DNA from: Clavelina lepadiformis
Taxonomy: Eukaryota; Chordata; Ascidiacea; Aplousobranchia; Clavelinidae
DNA length: 64,000 nt
NCBI RefSeq assembly: GCF_947623445.1
Contig: NC_135241.1
Location: forward strand, 8,000,501 to 8,064,500
Reading direction: 5' to 3'
Within the stretch, counting starts at the first letter, position 1. Every line of letters starts with the position of its first letter. The notes under the pieces are model-generated. The model saw nothing but the letters and a program-made list of their open reading frames with translations. It ran no database searches and was not told the origin of the DNA. Below, piece by piece: positions 43,527 to 55,505 of this stretch. Both the position numbers and the translations under genes were made by a program.

Positions 43527-46500
43527 ATGAACATATTTAGATTAACTGGCGATCTTTCCCATTTGGCTGCTATCATTGTCCTTTTGATGAAAATATGGAA
43601 AACAAGATCCTGTGCAGGTAGTTATGAATATGTTGTTTTTGCTTATGGTAATTTTCATTTACAACAGGAGTCGCATGCCCCCTGATACATAATTAATTGT
43701 AGGGAGGTTGTGGAAATGTGTCATAAGGTTTTGATAAGCCTAAAAGCAAAGAAATTTATTTTGAAATCTTGAACATTCTTACAACAAGAAAATAGAATCA
43801 CATATAGCAATATCAATCATGTGTAATACAACTTCCCTTTATATTGGCCTTTATCTTTAAATGTTTCTGTTTTGCAAAGTATATGCTTAATATTTAGGCA
43901 TAAACTTTTTTTGCTTTGTATCATTTTAGGAATATCTGGAAAAAGTCAACTTTTGTTTGCGTTGGTTTTTACTACGCGTTACCTTGATATATTTACCAAC
44001 TTTATATCACCTTATAACACCGTGATGAAGGTAATGCAACTAAATTTCTGTGGTTTATAAGCTCGATATACTGTGTGCTATCCTATTTCTACAGAGTGAA
44101 GTTTAATGTCATGTACCACATCATAATTATATGGATTTATAAAGGCTATATACATCAACATCATATACAGCTAGTCTTAATCCTTATGAAATTGATTTTA
44201 CTTGAAAGAAACTTACAGTGAAATTGTTCTCCTTTGCAGGTAGTATATTTGGCATGTTCATATGCCACAGTGTATCTCATTTATGTCAAGTTCAAAGCAA
44301 CTTATGATGGCAATCACGATACTTTTAGAGCAGAGTTTTTGGTGGTACCTGTGGGCGGTTTGGCCTTCTTAGTAAACCATGAGTTTACTCCGCTCGAGGT
44401 AAATTCTTATTACATTTTAATACAAAGTTGATGTTGTCTGAACCATGTTAACTAAATTAAAAGTAAAGCAGGATATAGTTTGGCACTCTGAAAGTTAACT
44501 TTATATTTTTCAACACAAATGTTTTTGTGTTACTGGCAATCCTTTGTGAGATCGAATAATTTTAATGATTAGTAGCTTAGAAGTGCTGAGCTATACCATA
44601 CATCTCTAGACAGGGGCGCCTACTTCAGGAGGTAGGGGTCGCCCACCTAATTATCATAATACAGTTTAGACCTAAATTAACTTTTTATGCTTAATTTAAG
44701 ACTGTGGTTTGCAAATTGACCGTTTAAAGCCTTGGAATTCTTTCTATTCACTTATATTTATAAAAGAATTTACTTCAAACCTAGTCACGAACTTGATACT
44801 ATTAAAGTTTTGCCCCCCCCAGATATTTTCAAAAGTAGGCGCCATGTTTCTACATTCATTTGTACGCTCGTCAAAAATTTGTTGCACATGGCGCTTAGTA
44901 CACATTGTACTCATGTATGCAATCACATTGCTTTTCATATTATTGTCAGTGCTTTCAATGTCATGATGAATGGAGTCGATGACTTTACTCAAATCAGTTT
45001 GGAGTTGATCTATGGTGAAAGTTATTTAAAACTTGACTTCTTGCAGTCTTTTGCTTTAAATGTTTAGTTTGTAATCTTATTTTTTCGATTTGTTTATTTA
45101 GGCTATGCCTATGCACAATACCTTAAAACATATTTTTTTGTAGTTTAAACTGTTTTGTTTAAACGTTTTGTTGCTTATCTTACGATCCAGTAAGATCTCA
45201 GATAAATTGCACCTTGAACCAGAACAGTTTGAGTGAACTTGGCAATTATGGTTTGTAAATACAGTAGCAAGTACAGTAGTATACATAGGCATATTATTTC
45301 TATCATAATAATGTATATATCAGCAAAACAGAGGGCGCTGATTAGTAACCATAAAAAACTTGATAAAGGCCTGTTCATATTTAGCCTTGGAATATTTTTT
45401 AGTGCAACAGATGCATGTGTGTAATTACATTTTGCAATAATTGTAAGTATATAATTTAATTAATTTTTTTATCTGATATGTTGTTGCCACTTACAGCAAT
45501 AAAATTCTATGTGGGTGGCAAGTAAAAATCAAGTTGACCTTAAATGAAAGAAGAAATGCCAGGAGCATACATGATAAAAAATATTCAAAACTTTTTATTG
45601 GTCAAGAAGATATTGGTTAAACTATACTGCAAATTTGGCTCTAATTATGATGTGGGTTGCAATGATTATAACACCGTGACATGCCACTATATGACATGAA
45701 CATGTTTGATGGCTTGTGTTTGACTCAAATATTGTAGTAGTTGCAAGCTGGCTATCAAGTGTTTTGGATGGAATATGACCTCACAAGTAGTTGATAAGTT
45801 GCAGAAGATATTTGTTGTCAACATGAAGTGTCACAGTATGCATACCCTAGTAGCAAAGCATTTGTATCTTTATGCCAACAACAAGACTGAGCTCAGTGAG
45901 CTGTAGCTTACCATATACTTTTACCAGTAAAATTGCTCCAACTGTAAGTTAGGTTAGACCTAAAGCAAAATGTTTTTGTCATGCACTTGAGTACGTTTAT
46001 ACTAGGGCCGGCTAATGCATGCTGGTGGCTAAAAGTTCTTAGCGACAAAAGATTTTGTTAGCCATTAGCTGAAAACGTACACGTTAGAGATAATTTGGAG
46101 CAAGTTTTTTTTGGTAATCTTTGTCTGTTAATAATTTTATCGCTTGAATATTCAGTTTTCCTGTTTACCTAATGATGTTTTCATGAGTTTATGAGCATGA
46201 GTTTATGAGTTTAGCATGACATTAGTTGTTAATGCAACAATTTTCATCACATTTAAGAATGTGTAGTAAGTTTTGCCTGCAATTAATGGTTTGAATTGGC
46301 AATTAGCAGCTATCATGCTAGTTCCTAGCCCTAGTATCAGCAATACCTATTTTTTGTCACCTGCACGAGACGCCCAACTCATACTTAGTGTAAACGCCAG
46401 CAGTATTCACATGATTTTCACAAATAGCTTCAAGCTTATATTTTTTTATACATTTTGGCAATTATATTTCTTAACCACTAACTTTTTTTTGTATTTTGTC

Positions 46501-47518
46501 ACTTAAAGTGAACAACTGAACATTCTGCTCAGTTATTTTTTATGATTTATGTAACAGTGAAAAATACCTTTGCAAAGTGTTATGATATGTTTATTTTTCG
46601 TATGTTATAGATCTTGTGGACTTTCAGTATCTATTTAGAAAGTGTTGCTATCTTGCCGCAGTTGTTTATGATAAGCAAAACTGGAGAGGCTGAAACCATA
46701 ACTACTCACTATCTTTTTGCTTTAGGTAAGATCTATTGTATACCATTTCAACAACATAGCTCCAGCAAGCTGATAGGCAAGCTCATGATATGAATTGTTT
46801 TAAGACCTCTTTATGTTAAATGTTTTACTGTCAGACATTTTATAATTTTTAACTTTGTCCAGGTTCTTACAGAGCGCTGTACTTGTTTAACTGGGTATGG
46901 AGATATTACTTCGAAAAATTCTTTGACCTAATCGCTATTGTTGCTGGATGTGTCCAAACCATCTTGTATTGTGACTTCTTCTACTTGTACATCACGAAAG
47001 GTGACATTAAAACCTGTGCTTGTCGATATGCATATATGTTAAAGTTATATGAGTAAAACACCAAGTTGTGATGTGGTATGAGTTAATGATAAAAACAAAT
47101 GAAAACTGGGAAAAACAATTTTTGTTCGTAGTGTAGGCTAACTTGTCAAGTGATTCTTATGTGTAATTTATAAAACCTTTTATGTAGCCTACTACTTTAG
47201 TTATTCATTTATGAAAACCCATTCACTGGAGATTCAAAATTTAATGGCAGCATTTCAAGGAAATGGAATGAACTGTGAATGAATTCCATGGCTATTTTTA
47301 TCTTTGTATTCAAATTGACCTTCAGTTGACCAGTTTTAGATACTGTTTAAGATCCAAAATAGCATGCTAATTGATAATTAGAATAGTAGTTTTTAAACTT
47401 TTGCCAAGGATTGTCATTTTCCCCACAACATTGTTTGCAATGAAGTGTGACACCATAAACTTACACCTTTTTTTGCTTTGCAGTACTTAAAGGCAAGAAG
47501 TTGAGTTTGCCAGCATGA
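43527..47518 (+). CDS. KDELR: ER lumen protein-retaining receptor (KDEL receptor), complete
   Basis: Six exons: 43527-43617, 43930-44030, 44240-44398, 46611-46725, 46863-47000 and 47484-47518. All have GT-AG borders and matching phases. The 212-aa product has exactly the family length and is nearly collinear with human KDELR2. It begins [15 protein letters not shown] and ends [12 protein letters not shown]. The seven-helix protein cycles between Golgi and ER and returns escaped ER residents bearing C-terminal KDEL-type signals. Residues known to line the ligand site and its pH switch are kept: Arg5, His12, Asp50 in TTRYLD, Glu in EFLVVPVGG, and the WVWR and YCDFFYLY motifs near the end. The lysine-containing tail matches the COPI-dependent retrieval region. 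Intron 3 (2.2 kb) holds a hAT-like MITE. The 3' end faces the muscarinic receptor gene. Confidence 0.98.
44611..44846. mobile_element. hAT-like MITE in intron 3 of the KDEL receptor gene
   Basis: Left end CAGGGGCGCCTACTTCAGGA and right end AAAAGTAGGCGCCATG are inverted relatives, and both ends carry C-rich/G-rich runs further in. Flanks TCTCTAGA and TTTCTACA match at 6 of 8 positions. It is 236 bp and non-coding, well away from splice sites. Confidence 0.6.
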
Positions 47519-48901
47519 TCTGGGTGAAAAGATAATACTGACTGCAATAACCAGTTTTAGATTTCAAAAAAAACATTTGATTTGTGCTTACGTAAAACAC
47601 TTTCATGGATTAGCTGTAAGAAGTCATCATTAGAATGAATGGGTGGATCGTAGATAGTATGTATTATAGTTTATATTAATTCATGCAATCTTACATTATG
47701 TTGTATTTGCTTTCCTGCAAATAGTATTTCATTGTAAAGTTATTACGCTGATTTAAATTACTGAAATTTAATGATATCAAAATATGAACAACAACTCATT
47801 GTTTTTGCTCTTTCAAGCCTTGTGCTGTTCAAGTTTTATGTCCACATCAATACTAAACGGAACGTGATTGCATATACAGTACTACATGCTTGCATTAATG
47901 TAGTATTTGTTGAAGTACTTAATGTTATACATTTATGGCCAATGTCAATTTAGGAAAAACCAACTTCTATAAACTGTTCCTTCCACTACTGATATGTAAC
48001 GAAGATAAATGTCATGTATGATGGCCTGTTAGCAATAACAGTAATTTAACTTTTGTTGGTGTTGTGTTATACTTTTATATCTGACTCATACTACAAAATT
48101 GTGAAGAAAAAAAACGGATAAACCCTGTTGCAGTGTAAAGGTACAACTTACAAGTCAGGGGGGGCTTCCTGTTGTAAAACTTTGAAATGACACTAAGAGA
48201 GAAAAATAATTCACTGCAATCCTTGTCATTGTTTTCTTTGTTTTGTAATGGGCAGTTGTTAGAGATTTAAAGGGTAAACACGTCACAATTTCTTTGGTGC
48301 TTTATTGAAATGGTGAGTGATTACACAACTGTTGCATTTTTTTGACAGAAATTTGGGTTTTGTAAAATGCTAAAATCAGTATTGCATGTTCTGTCTTATC
48401 TTTTAAATCTAAATTGTAAGAATAATTGTGATAGAACATGGAGTTGGTCAAAGTTATTGTACTTCAGTGCTGCTTCTGCCTTTATATTTACCTTGGCAAA
48501 TGATTGTGAAACAATGTAAATACATACGCATGCATTTACCAGTATTATGATTTCTTTTGTTGCCATATCAAAGTGATGTAATGTTTGCCTTCAATAATTA
48601 CTACGCAAGACCTTCAAAGTTCAAAACAAAATCAAACTTTTTCTTCCAAAGTGTAGGTAAAAGTCGTTGACATTCGAATTCTGGCAATACTTTACAACCC
48701 AACCATCCAAAAAATAAAACATTGTCAGTATGCTGGATGAACTGATGTGCAAATGGAACGGAAATCAGGCTTGAATTATATAATTATCTCTGGCAAGACG
48801 GCAAGGAAAACAGCCTTTCACTTCTTGAAAAAGGAGATACGAAAACTTTTAGCACGTCACATGCCAGGAAAATATGTTCTACATGGAATACCAAAATACC
48901 A
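47519..48901. other. 3' UTR of the KDEL receptor and convergent intergenic space
   Basis: About 1.2 kb from the KDEL receptor stop to its likely poly(A) signal, then fewer than 200 bases to the stop codon of the opposing muscarinic receptor gene. No other gene. The 3' UTRs of the two genes may overlap. Confidence 0.5.
48713..48718 (+). promoter_or_regulatory. Candidate poly(A) signal of the KDEL receptor gene
   Basis: AATAAA in an A-rich context about 1.2 kb past the stop codon, followed within 20 bases by GT-rich sequence. It lies just before the end of the opposing gene, which suits a transcript end here. Earlier weak variants cannot be excluded. Confidence 0.45.
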
Positions 48902-51900
48902 TTACTGCATTTCACTCGTGCCCACTCTGGTGCTTCTGTGCACCGTAGACAGCCTTTGGCAACGTATTAAATGGCGAAAGGTATCTCTAAACTCTTGGTC
49001 GCACAGGGCATAGCACGCAGGATTTATGGTGGAGTTCATGTAGCAGAGCCAGTAGCTTATTTTCCACAAGACATCGGGCACACAGCTTTCACAGAAGGTT
49101 GAAATCACAACCACAATGTTATAGGGCGCCCAGGTGATGACAAAAGCAAGAATAATGCATAAAAGCATTCTTGCTGCTTTATTATCAGAGTTCGCCCTTT
49201 TGATATTTTCGATCGAGCGTTTGAAGCTTCTACGAGTAGGCCTACTCGTAAATGACGTGGCCACTGGAAGAAGCGACTTGCTCTCCGTTCTTGTGAACTT
49301 ACATCCACTTGACGATTCCGTCAGTCGAGGACCTTCCACATTGCTTGTACCAAAGTTGTTCGGGCTTATACCTCTGTTGACGGGCACATTGTCTTTTTCC
49401 CGGCCATGCATTAAGTTGCTGAGGCGGCGAGTTCCAAGTTTGCTTGCATTCTAAATTATGTAATGTTGATCAGCCTTTCTATCAACCAATCATATATTTA
49501 ACTTATCTGATTACGTACACCGACCTGATTATCTTCTTCATTGATTTTACTTTCCTGGGTCCAGGAAGAAGTTTTTGCAACACCTTTTAAAGCATATGAA
49601 TGTGTGTAAAGCACGGCATAAACATAGCATAGTTTATACAAGGAATGCATTTACAGTAAAATTTCGATTTTGCCTGTTATCCTCCCCTTGCAGTATGTCA
49701 CTGGTGATGTTGTATAGTGACTGGAGGGCCGGGCTTGCAATTTTGCTAACCGGGTTTGGTGCTTGGCGGCCACGCCGTCCTTGTTTTGCTCTTGGGCACA
49801 CGCACCATCTATTATTTGCCATATAATCAACAGCGTTTGCTCTCGCTTAGTGGTCTCGGTGAGCCGTTCCAAATTTGGGCAAAACCGTAGTTAAGCTAAA
49901 AGACCCAGCAAAAAATCATGTCACTATCTGGACCGTGTAGAACACAACATGGACCCGGGCCAGAAAGTAAATTTGGGCCCCTGCAAAAATTACGTAATCT
50001 CGTAATTTTTAAATACATAAATGTGACGAGCACTGATTCATTGAAGATAGAATGCTATCTCAATTGCGAGGGCAATTCTCAGACAGGTGTTGTGTAGTAA
50101 GCAATAGTTGAGTATTATATTAGCATGTATTGTTTTCTTCTGATAAGGTAATCGAGACGATCAGATTATATTGCACCCTTGCCAAACTTCGATCCACTGT
50201 CAATTTACATTTTAGTCTTTTAGATTTATTCCGGTGCGAATTAAATCCGACAAAAAATCGAAAGGTCACCACACGTTTCTCCATTAAAGACTAAACGTCT
50301 TCGGCTATATACTAATAAACTTAGAACTTTAAATGTTTTACAAAATTTTGTTTTGAAAACTTTTTTATAATAACTGACGTTAATAACGTAGTGTAAATAA
50401 AAAATGGTTATAAATAAGAATGTTAGTTTTTAGTTTCATCTGTATTGACTTCACGTAAATCTAAATTCACACAAATTAAATAGCCAATCATCCCCAACTC
50501 AGATGTTAAAGGTTGTGTTCTTTACACACAGCAAAATGAGAGTTTATATGGAAACCAGAATAGAATTTGAGGGGCCCATCTCGCCCAAGTTAGTGCAAAC
50601 AAATGCATAGCTACGGCGCTGTTGGAATATAATCGATAAAGACAGAATTTTGTATTTTCCGTACAATACTTTTTAACTTTTGTGTTATTATACTACATGC
50701 TTATTTCATGGAGTCGTGACAATGAAGGTCATTTGCGAATAATAGGCCTCATTAGAAGTTGTAGGCACGGGCTAATTGGTAATCCTGACCTGCCCTCTAC
50801 ATTGGCCTGGTCATTATTTCACTAACAAAATTGATCGTTCAAAGCAATTTCTTCAGGTTCCTTAACAAGCTTACTTGAACATTATACAGTGACTTGACTC
50901 GAGTCCAACTCAAGTCACGTTTTTCAAAGACTTGACGTGATTCGATTTGGAATGGTGAGTAATCACCGAGTTCTCGTAAAGACTTTTCTCGATTCGAGGA
51001 TAAATATCCCGATACCGTATTATATGTACTACAGGCTAAGCACGGATAGTAATAGGATGAATAATTTCGTTCCTATTTTCACTAAAGATAGGCCTAAATA
51101 AGAAATTTTTGCCCGTTTTTAAAAGTATGTTTCGTTGGCATTTTCAGGTACGTGTATTTATTGTTGATAAATTCTTCTTTGGCCATTATCACAGATATCC
51201 ATTACATTGTTCCAGTATAGGCCTACATGACTATATCTGTTTTGACTACAGCAATAAAATGCTTATCTGATATATGATAACGCACTATGCTTATCAGCAA
51301 AAGTACGTTAACAATGTAGCCTTACAGACATCACGCAAGAATTTTGCCTTGAATGGCCAAAAACTTCCTATAACTTAATGCGATGCCCTTCGATGGTTCC
51401 CCTTGTTTGTTTGCAGACAAATACGTACAAGCCGTGCATCGGTTTTAGCCCGATTTTAAGTATTTGTGTTATGCAGTAGGTTCATTGTCTATTCCTCGAT
51501 GGTTACAACACAACTTTTTAAAACAACATTTAAACTTATGTAGACATTAAGTAATTTATCAACGTAAAGGGTTTCTTACTAAAACCTTCTGAATTACGTC
51601 AAAATGGAAAACATATTTATATGACCCCGGATTATGAATCCCATATTCCCATTGACCACGTTAACCGCCTTTTAAAATTCTGTTTTTTGCGGTGCTATCC
51701 CATAAGTTATATAGGCTAGTTACACTTTGGTGTCTAGAATGATCAGGCGTGCACTGATTGCTTTATGCTGTGCAGCAAGCGCAATGAGATTACAACGTTT
51801 ACAAGTTATTAATCATATATAACTTATACTTCTTTACCTATTAATTACCCTCATTACATTTACACAATGTATTAACTTTATGCATAACGTGCACAAAATG

Positions 51901-54742
51901 CAGAAAGTACCTTATACAGGTAAACCCAATGTAGTTACATGGTATGGAATATAGATCATGGGTATTTTTAGAAAAACGAACTTTAAGGCATTTTGCTTCA
52001 TCGAATCAATTTTTAGGTTGCTAGGTTTTGACGTCGATTTATACACATTAAAAGCAAGCTTTGACTTGTGGTTATCAATTCTTACTTGAAGTTGTTGACA
52101 CCTTACGGAACTTTTGGGTAAACTTTTTGTGTTCTTCTTTGACTCGGCAAATATGTCGACTCAGTACTGACATCACAATAACAGGGACGTAAAACGCTAT
52201 CATCGCCGTGCTTATTGTAGCAGCGGGGCTGGATTCAATTATTTGCATGTAACAATCATCTTCGGGAACTTTTCGGCCACCTCAAAACATAAAACAAGAA
52301 CTACTGTATGTATAATTACCCAGGGTAAACATATAAATGTAAGTGATTACAGGTATACGAATTTTCGAAGACACATCTAAACATAATACAAAAACGAGAC
52401 TGGGTTAAACCGTTGATCGATATAAAAACATTTAGTTTTTTCTCTGATCGGCTCATTCTGGTGGACATTATCAATTAATTTACCGTTACTAATCAGTAAA
52501 ACAGGATTAACAGCAATGCGTTTAATATAGACTTCTTGGTAATTGCTAATGTGATGCTATTGTTTGAATACACCTTAAACAAAACTTACTATGTTTTTCG
52601 TAAATTACATCAGAAAGAACAACGGGTTTGCAGCAACTATTTTACAGAGCAATGAGAATGTTGGAATACGAACAAACAAATATGCATAATAAACTTTTTT
52701 TTAAATACTCTATCCGTGTTTATTATGCGTGGATTATTGGGAGTTTAGATTAACAAACGTATTCTATACAACGGTATTCAACACTCGAAAGGCGAAAATA
52801 TGTTACTGAATCATTTTTTCAATTATAACATGCACAGCCACAATTGTTATTCGTAACAAACGTTTCTTTAAACTTACCATCCATTAAGGGCCAAAATAAA
52901 ATTACAGGGACCCAAACAATGATGCTGATTAACCATGCAGAAGCAATCATTAAACACGCTCGCTTTTTCGTTCGTTTTATTCTGTAGGTCATTGGCTGTG
53001 TCAGGGCTAAATAACGATCGATGCAAATTATTAGCAGATTCATCACAGATGCATTGGAAGCCACGTAGTCGACGCACAACCAAATATCGCACACAGCCTC
53101 ACCTAGCGTCCAACGGCCCTGAAATGTCCATAAAAACGTCATCATTTAATATTTCAACAAAATTTTACGTAATTTCTTATTATCATCATTTCGCTTTGAA
53201 GTTTTTCATAATGCCATTAAAACGGTTTGCTTTCACTGGAGTTGGTTAACGCAGTAAGCCAATTTATTGGGCTATGTTTTTGAAAGGCTATAATAAGTGT
53301 ACATACATGCAGAACGATACAAAAATGTATTTGCAATTATCCAGACTTTAGACTAGAGGATACCCTTTTAAAAGTCCGCAAATGCCGTTACGGCTAAAAG
53401 GCAAGTGCTAACCGTCAAAGTCAAAGAACACACATGTGATGTAGAGACACGGATAATGACAATGGTAAAGGAACGTTTGCTCATATACCGAAACGATAAG
53501 CATTCAAGCGTTTTTGCAGACTTCTTGGCAGTAGGCTACTACAAACATGTCATGAAAACTTAATCATCGCTAGACGTGTGCAATGGCGCATGCGATTTAA
53601 GGCATCCCATTTTGGCTATACGTCGCTGTGTTATACCCTCATTTTTTCTAAGAAGCCATTTATAGGAAACTGTAGAAGCCTCTTTCCATAAAAATGAAGA
53701 AACTCTTGTTTGCCCTTTGCTGAGTTAACTTTGAAACTATAGTTCATTTCTTAAATAACTTCGATTCTCTGCAAGAAATCCTTACCGTAAAATCTGTACC
53801 CAATCTTTAAGAAACTAAAAGTTAAGTTATCAAAAGTTCCAACCTAGAATTTCTTACTTCGTTTATTGTATTTTGTGAGAAGTAATAACTTATGATATAT
53901 TGGCACTATACGCGGCAAAGAGAAATTCTCTAGGTCTACATAGCTTGTCACAGCAATAAAACTTCACAATACATGAAAAACAATTACAACATTTAGATTT
54001 GTTCCCTTCAAAAGACCAAGCATGTTGGGCAAACTCCCACTATGAACAATCTTTCAATGTAGTCCTCATATGGTGTCATTTTGGCAATGTGTGGCGTTCG
54101 CTTGCACTTTTGCGCTAAAAGTCTCGTCTAAAATCGGATAAATTTTCACGCCATTGCTATCGGCGCAGATGTCACCATCGGATTCAGCAGAGTTTTAAAT
54201 TACCAATACGGAAATAAAATAATCCAATCAATTCCACACGGAATGCTTGAAGCGCATGAGTGAAGCAAGCCGCAAGTATGCCTGCATGCCACAATTAGGC
54301 TACCATTCTGAATATCGGTTACGACAGATGAGTAAAGTTATGCAGCATTCTGGCTTTCTTGAAGCGATCAAACATTTTTGATGAGGGTGAAACAATACAC
54401 TACAATTCTACATTGTTTAGCATTTAAGCAATCCTTTTTAGAAAAGTTACCGTATAATAAAATGGTTAACATAACCTAAAAAAGCATATAACCTACCTGG
54501 ACAACAAAGATGGTGAATAAATTCATGGAGATCAATCCAATGACAGTATCCGCACAAGCAAGACTGATTATGAAAAAATTCGTGATAGTCTGCAGTCTTG
54601 GGTTCATTTTGAAAGCAACGATGACGAAAACATTCGCAATCACAGTAACCAGGCTAAAGCAAACGGCAAAAAAGCAAACCCACAAAGTAGTTTCCAGATT
54701 CAAGGGCACCTTGACGGGTGGAATTTCTGTGCTATTTTCCAT
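48902..54742 (-). CDS. CHRM: Muscarinic acetylcholine receptor (class A GPCR), split by introns
   Basis: Exons from 5' to 3': 54497-54742 (ATG, Asn-Ser-Thr glycosylation site, helices 1-2), 52878-53118 (helices 3-4), 52086-52280 (helix 5, start of loop 3), 49655-49845 and 49525-49554 (loop 3) and 48902-49450 (end of loop 3, helices 6-7, tail). Phases agree throughout, giving about 483 aa. Family marks: LACAD in helix 2; [12 protein letters not shown] with the ligand-binding Asp, then DRY in helix 3; IKRTKKRA in loop 2; helix 5 [11 protein letters not shown]; helix 6 FVITWAPYN with the orthosteric Tyr-Asn; helix 7 [17 protein letters not shown]; then FRDTFR. This is a G-protein-coupled acetylcholine receptor of the plasma membrane. 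The Gq versus Gi subtype is not decided. The acceptor of 52280 (TTTTGAG) was chosen because it restores the family spacing up to the conserved Cys. The 30-bp exon 49525-49554 is optional: phase also allows skipping it. Confidence 0.92.
49880..50621. mobile_element. Possible hAT-like element in a muscarinic receptor intron
   Basis: The right end ...ATGCATAGCTACGGCGCTG reads in reverse CAGCGCCGTAGCTATGCAT, a common hAT terminus, with GGGGCCC just inside. The left end CAAAACCGTAGTTAAGCT is a degraded counterpart, with GGGCCCC further in. The flanks show no convincing duplication. The right end is convincing; the left boundary is a guess. Confidence 0.4.
50622..52085. other. Muscarinic receptor intron (loop 3), with a possible MITE end
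   Basis: No exon fits the receptor here. CAGTGACTTGACTCGAGTCC at about 50888 looks like a hAT-type terminus with inner ACTCAAGTC repeats up to about 51000, but no partner end was found. Confidence 0.35.
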
Positions 54743-55188
54743 TTTGTTTCTAAGTAACAATACTTCAAAAAGAAGCAGTCTTTTCTTCAAAATGTACGTT
54801 GATCGAGATCATGCCACGCCATATGGTAGTCAGAAGTCCTTCTGCAATGTCATTAGGCCTATACCTTTACAAAAAAAAAACACAACTAGCTTGAATCTGT
54901 GACTGACAGAAAACCGATTTATAATATTGAAAAATACCTAATTGCGTACTTCCTACATAGTCATAACACTTCAAATTGAATGTCAGTCAAAATACCATTT
55001 CCTGCAATGCTGTCTGGGGAAAGAGCATCATTTGGCTAAATAAAATTGAAATCTATTTTACGACCCTTTGCATTTTTTTCTCCTTACTTTTTTAAATAAA
55101 AACTCTTTCTTAAGATATCGGTAACAAATTTTATGTTACTACCGATTTCATGAACTCCACCGATTCCTCCAAACGCAACAATATAAGA
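54743..55188. other. Region upstream of the muscarinic receptor start codon
   Basis: Probably 5' UTR or an upstream intron of the leftward receptor gene. No core promoter element could be assigned. Confidence 0.35.
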
Positions 55189-55505
55189 CAGGGGCGGGCA
55201 ACTTTTTTGGTCGGCGGGCCTGATATGAGAAAATAAACTACTTGGCGGGCCGGATTCCTGAATCGGTACATTAATCGTGTATTTATCCACCTATGCAAGG
55301 AATAAATCGTATTTAATGTAAACTTTAAGTTTAAAGCATAGAGACCGAAAACAGTATTTAATGAATTTATTAACAAATAATGTACTTCAATAGCTGCTGA
55401 AGTCAAAACTAAACTGCTAAACTGAACTGCTGAACTGTCTGCGGGCCGCTCAAAATCCCGTCGCGGGCCGGGTCCGGCCCGCGGGCCGTATGTTGCCCAC
55501 CCCTG
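55189..55505. mobile_element. hAT-like MITE (GGCGGGCC family)
   Basis: Ends CAGGGGCGGGCAACTTTTTT and GTATGTTGCCCACCCCTG are inverted relatives, with GGCGGGCCGG and CCGGCCCGCGGGCC blocks just inside that stand out as GC-rich islands in AT-rich DNA. Flanks ATATAAGA and ATATTAAG fit an 8-bp duplication with one indel. It is 317 bp and non-coding, about 450 bases upstream of the muscarinic receptor start. Confidence 0.8.

Noticed and set aside
44732-45067. 111-codon + strand ORF in KDEL receptor intron 3
   Set aside because: It overlaps a MITE and has no family-like content; KDEL receptor exons 3 and 4 splice across it.
49134-49454. 106-codon + strand ORF
   Set aside because: Antisense to the last muscarinic receptor exon.
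54510-54902. 130-codon + strand ORF
   Set aside because: Antisense shadow of the first muscarinic receptor exon.
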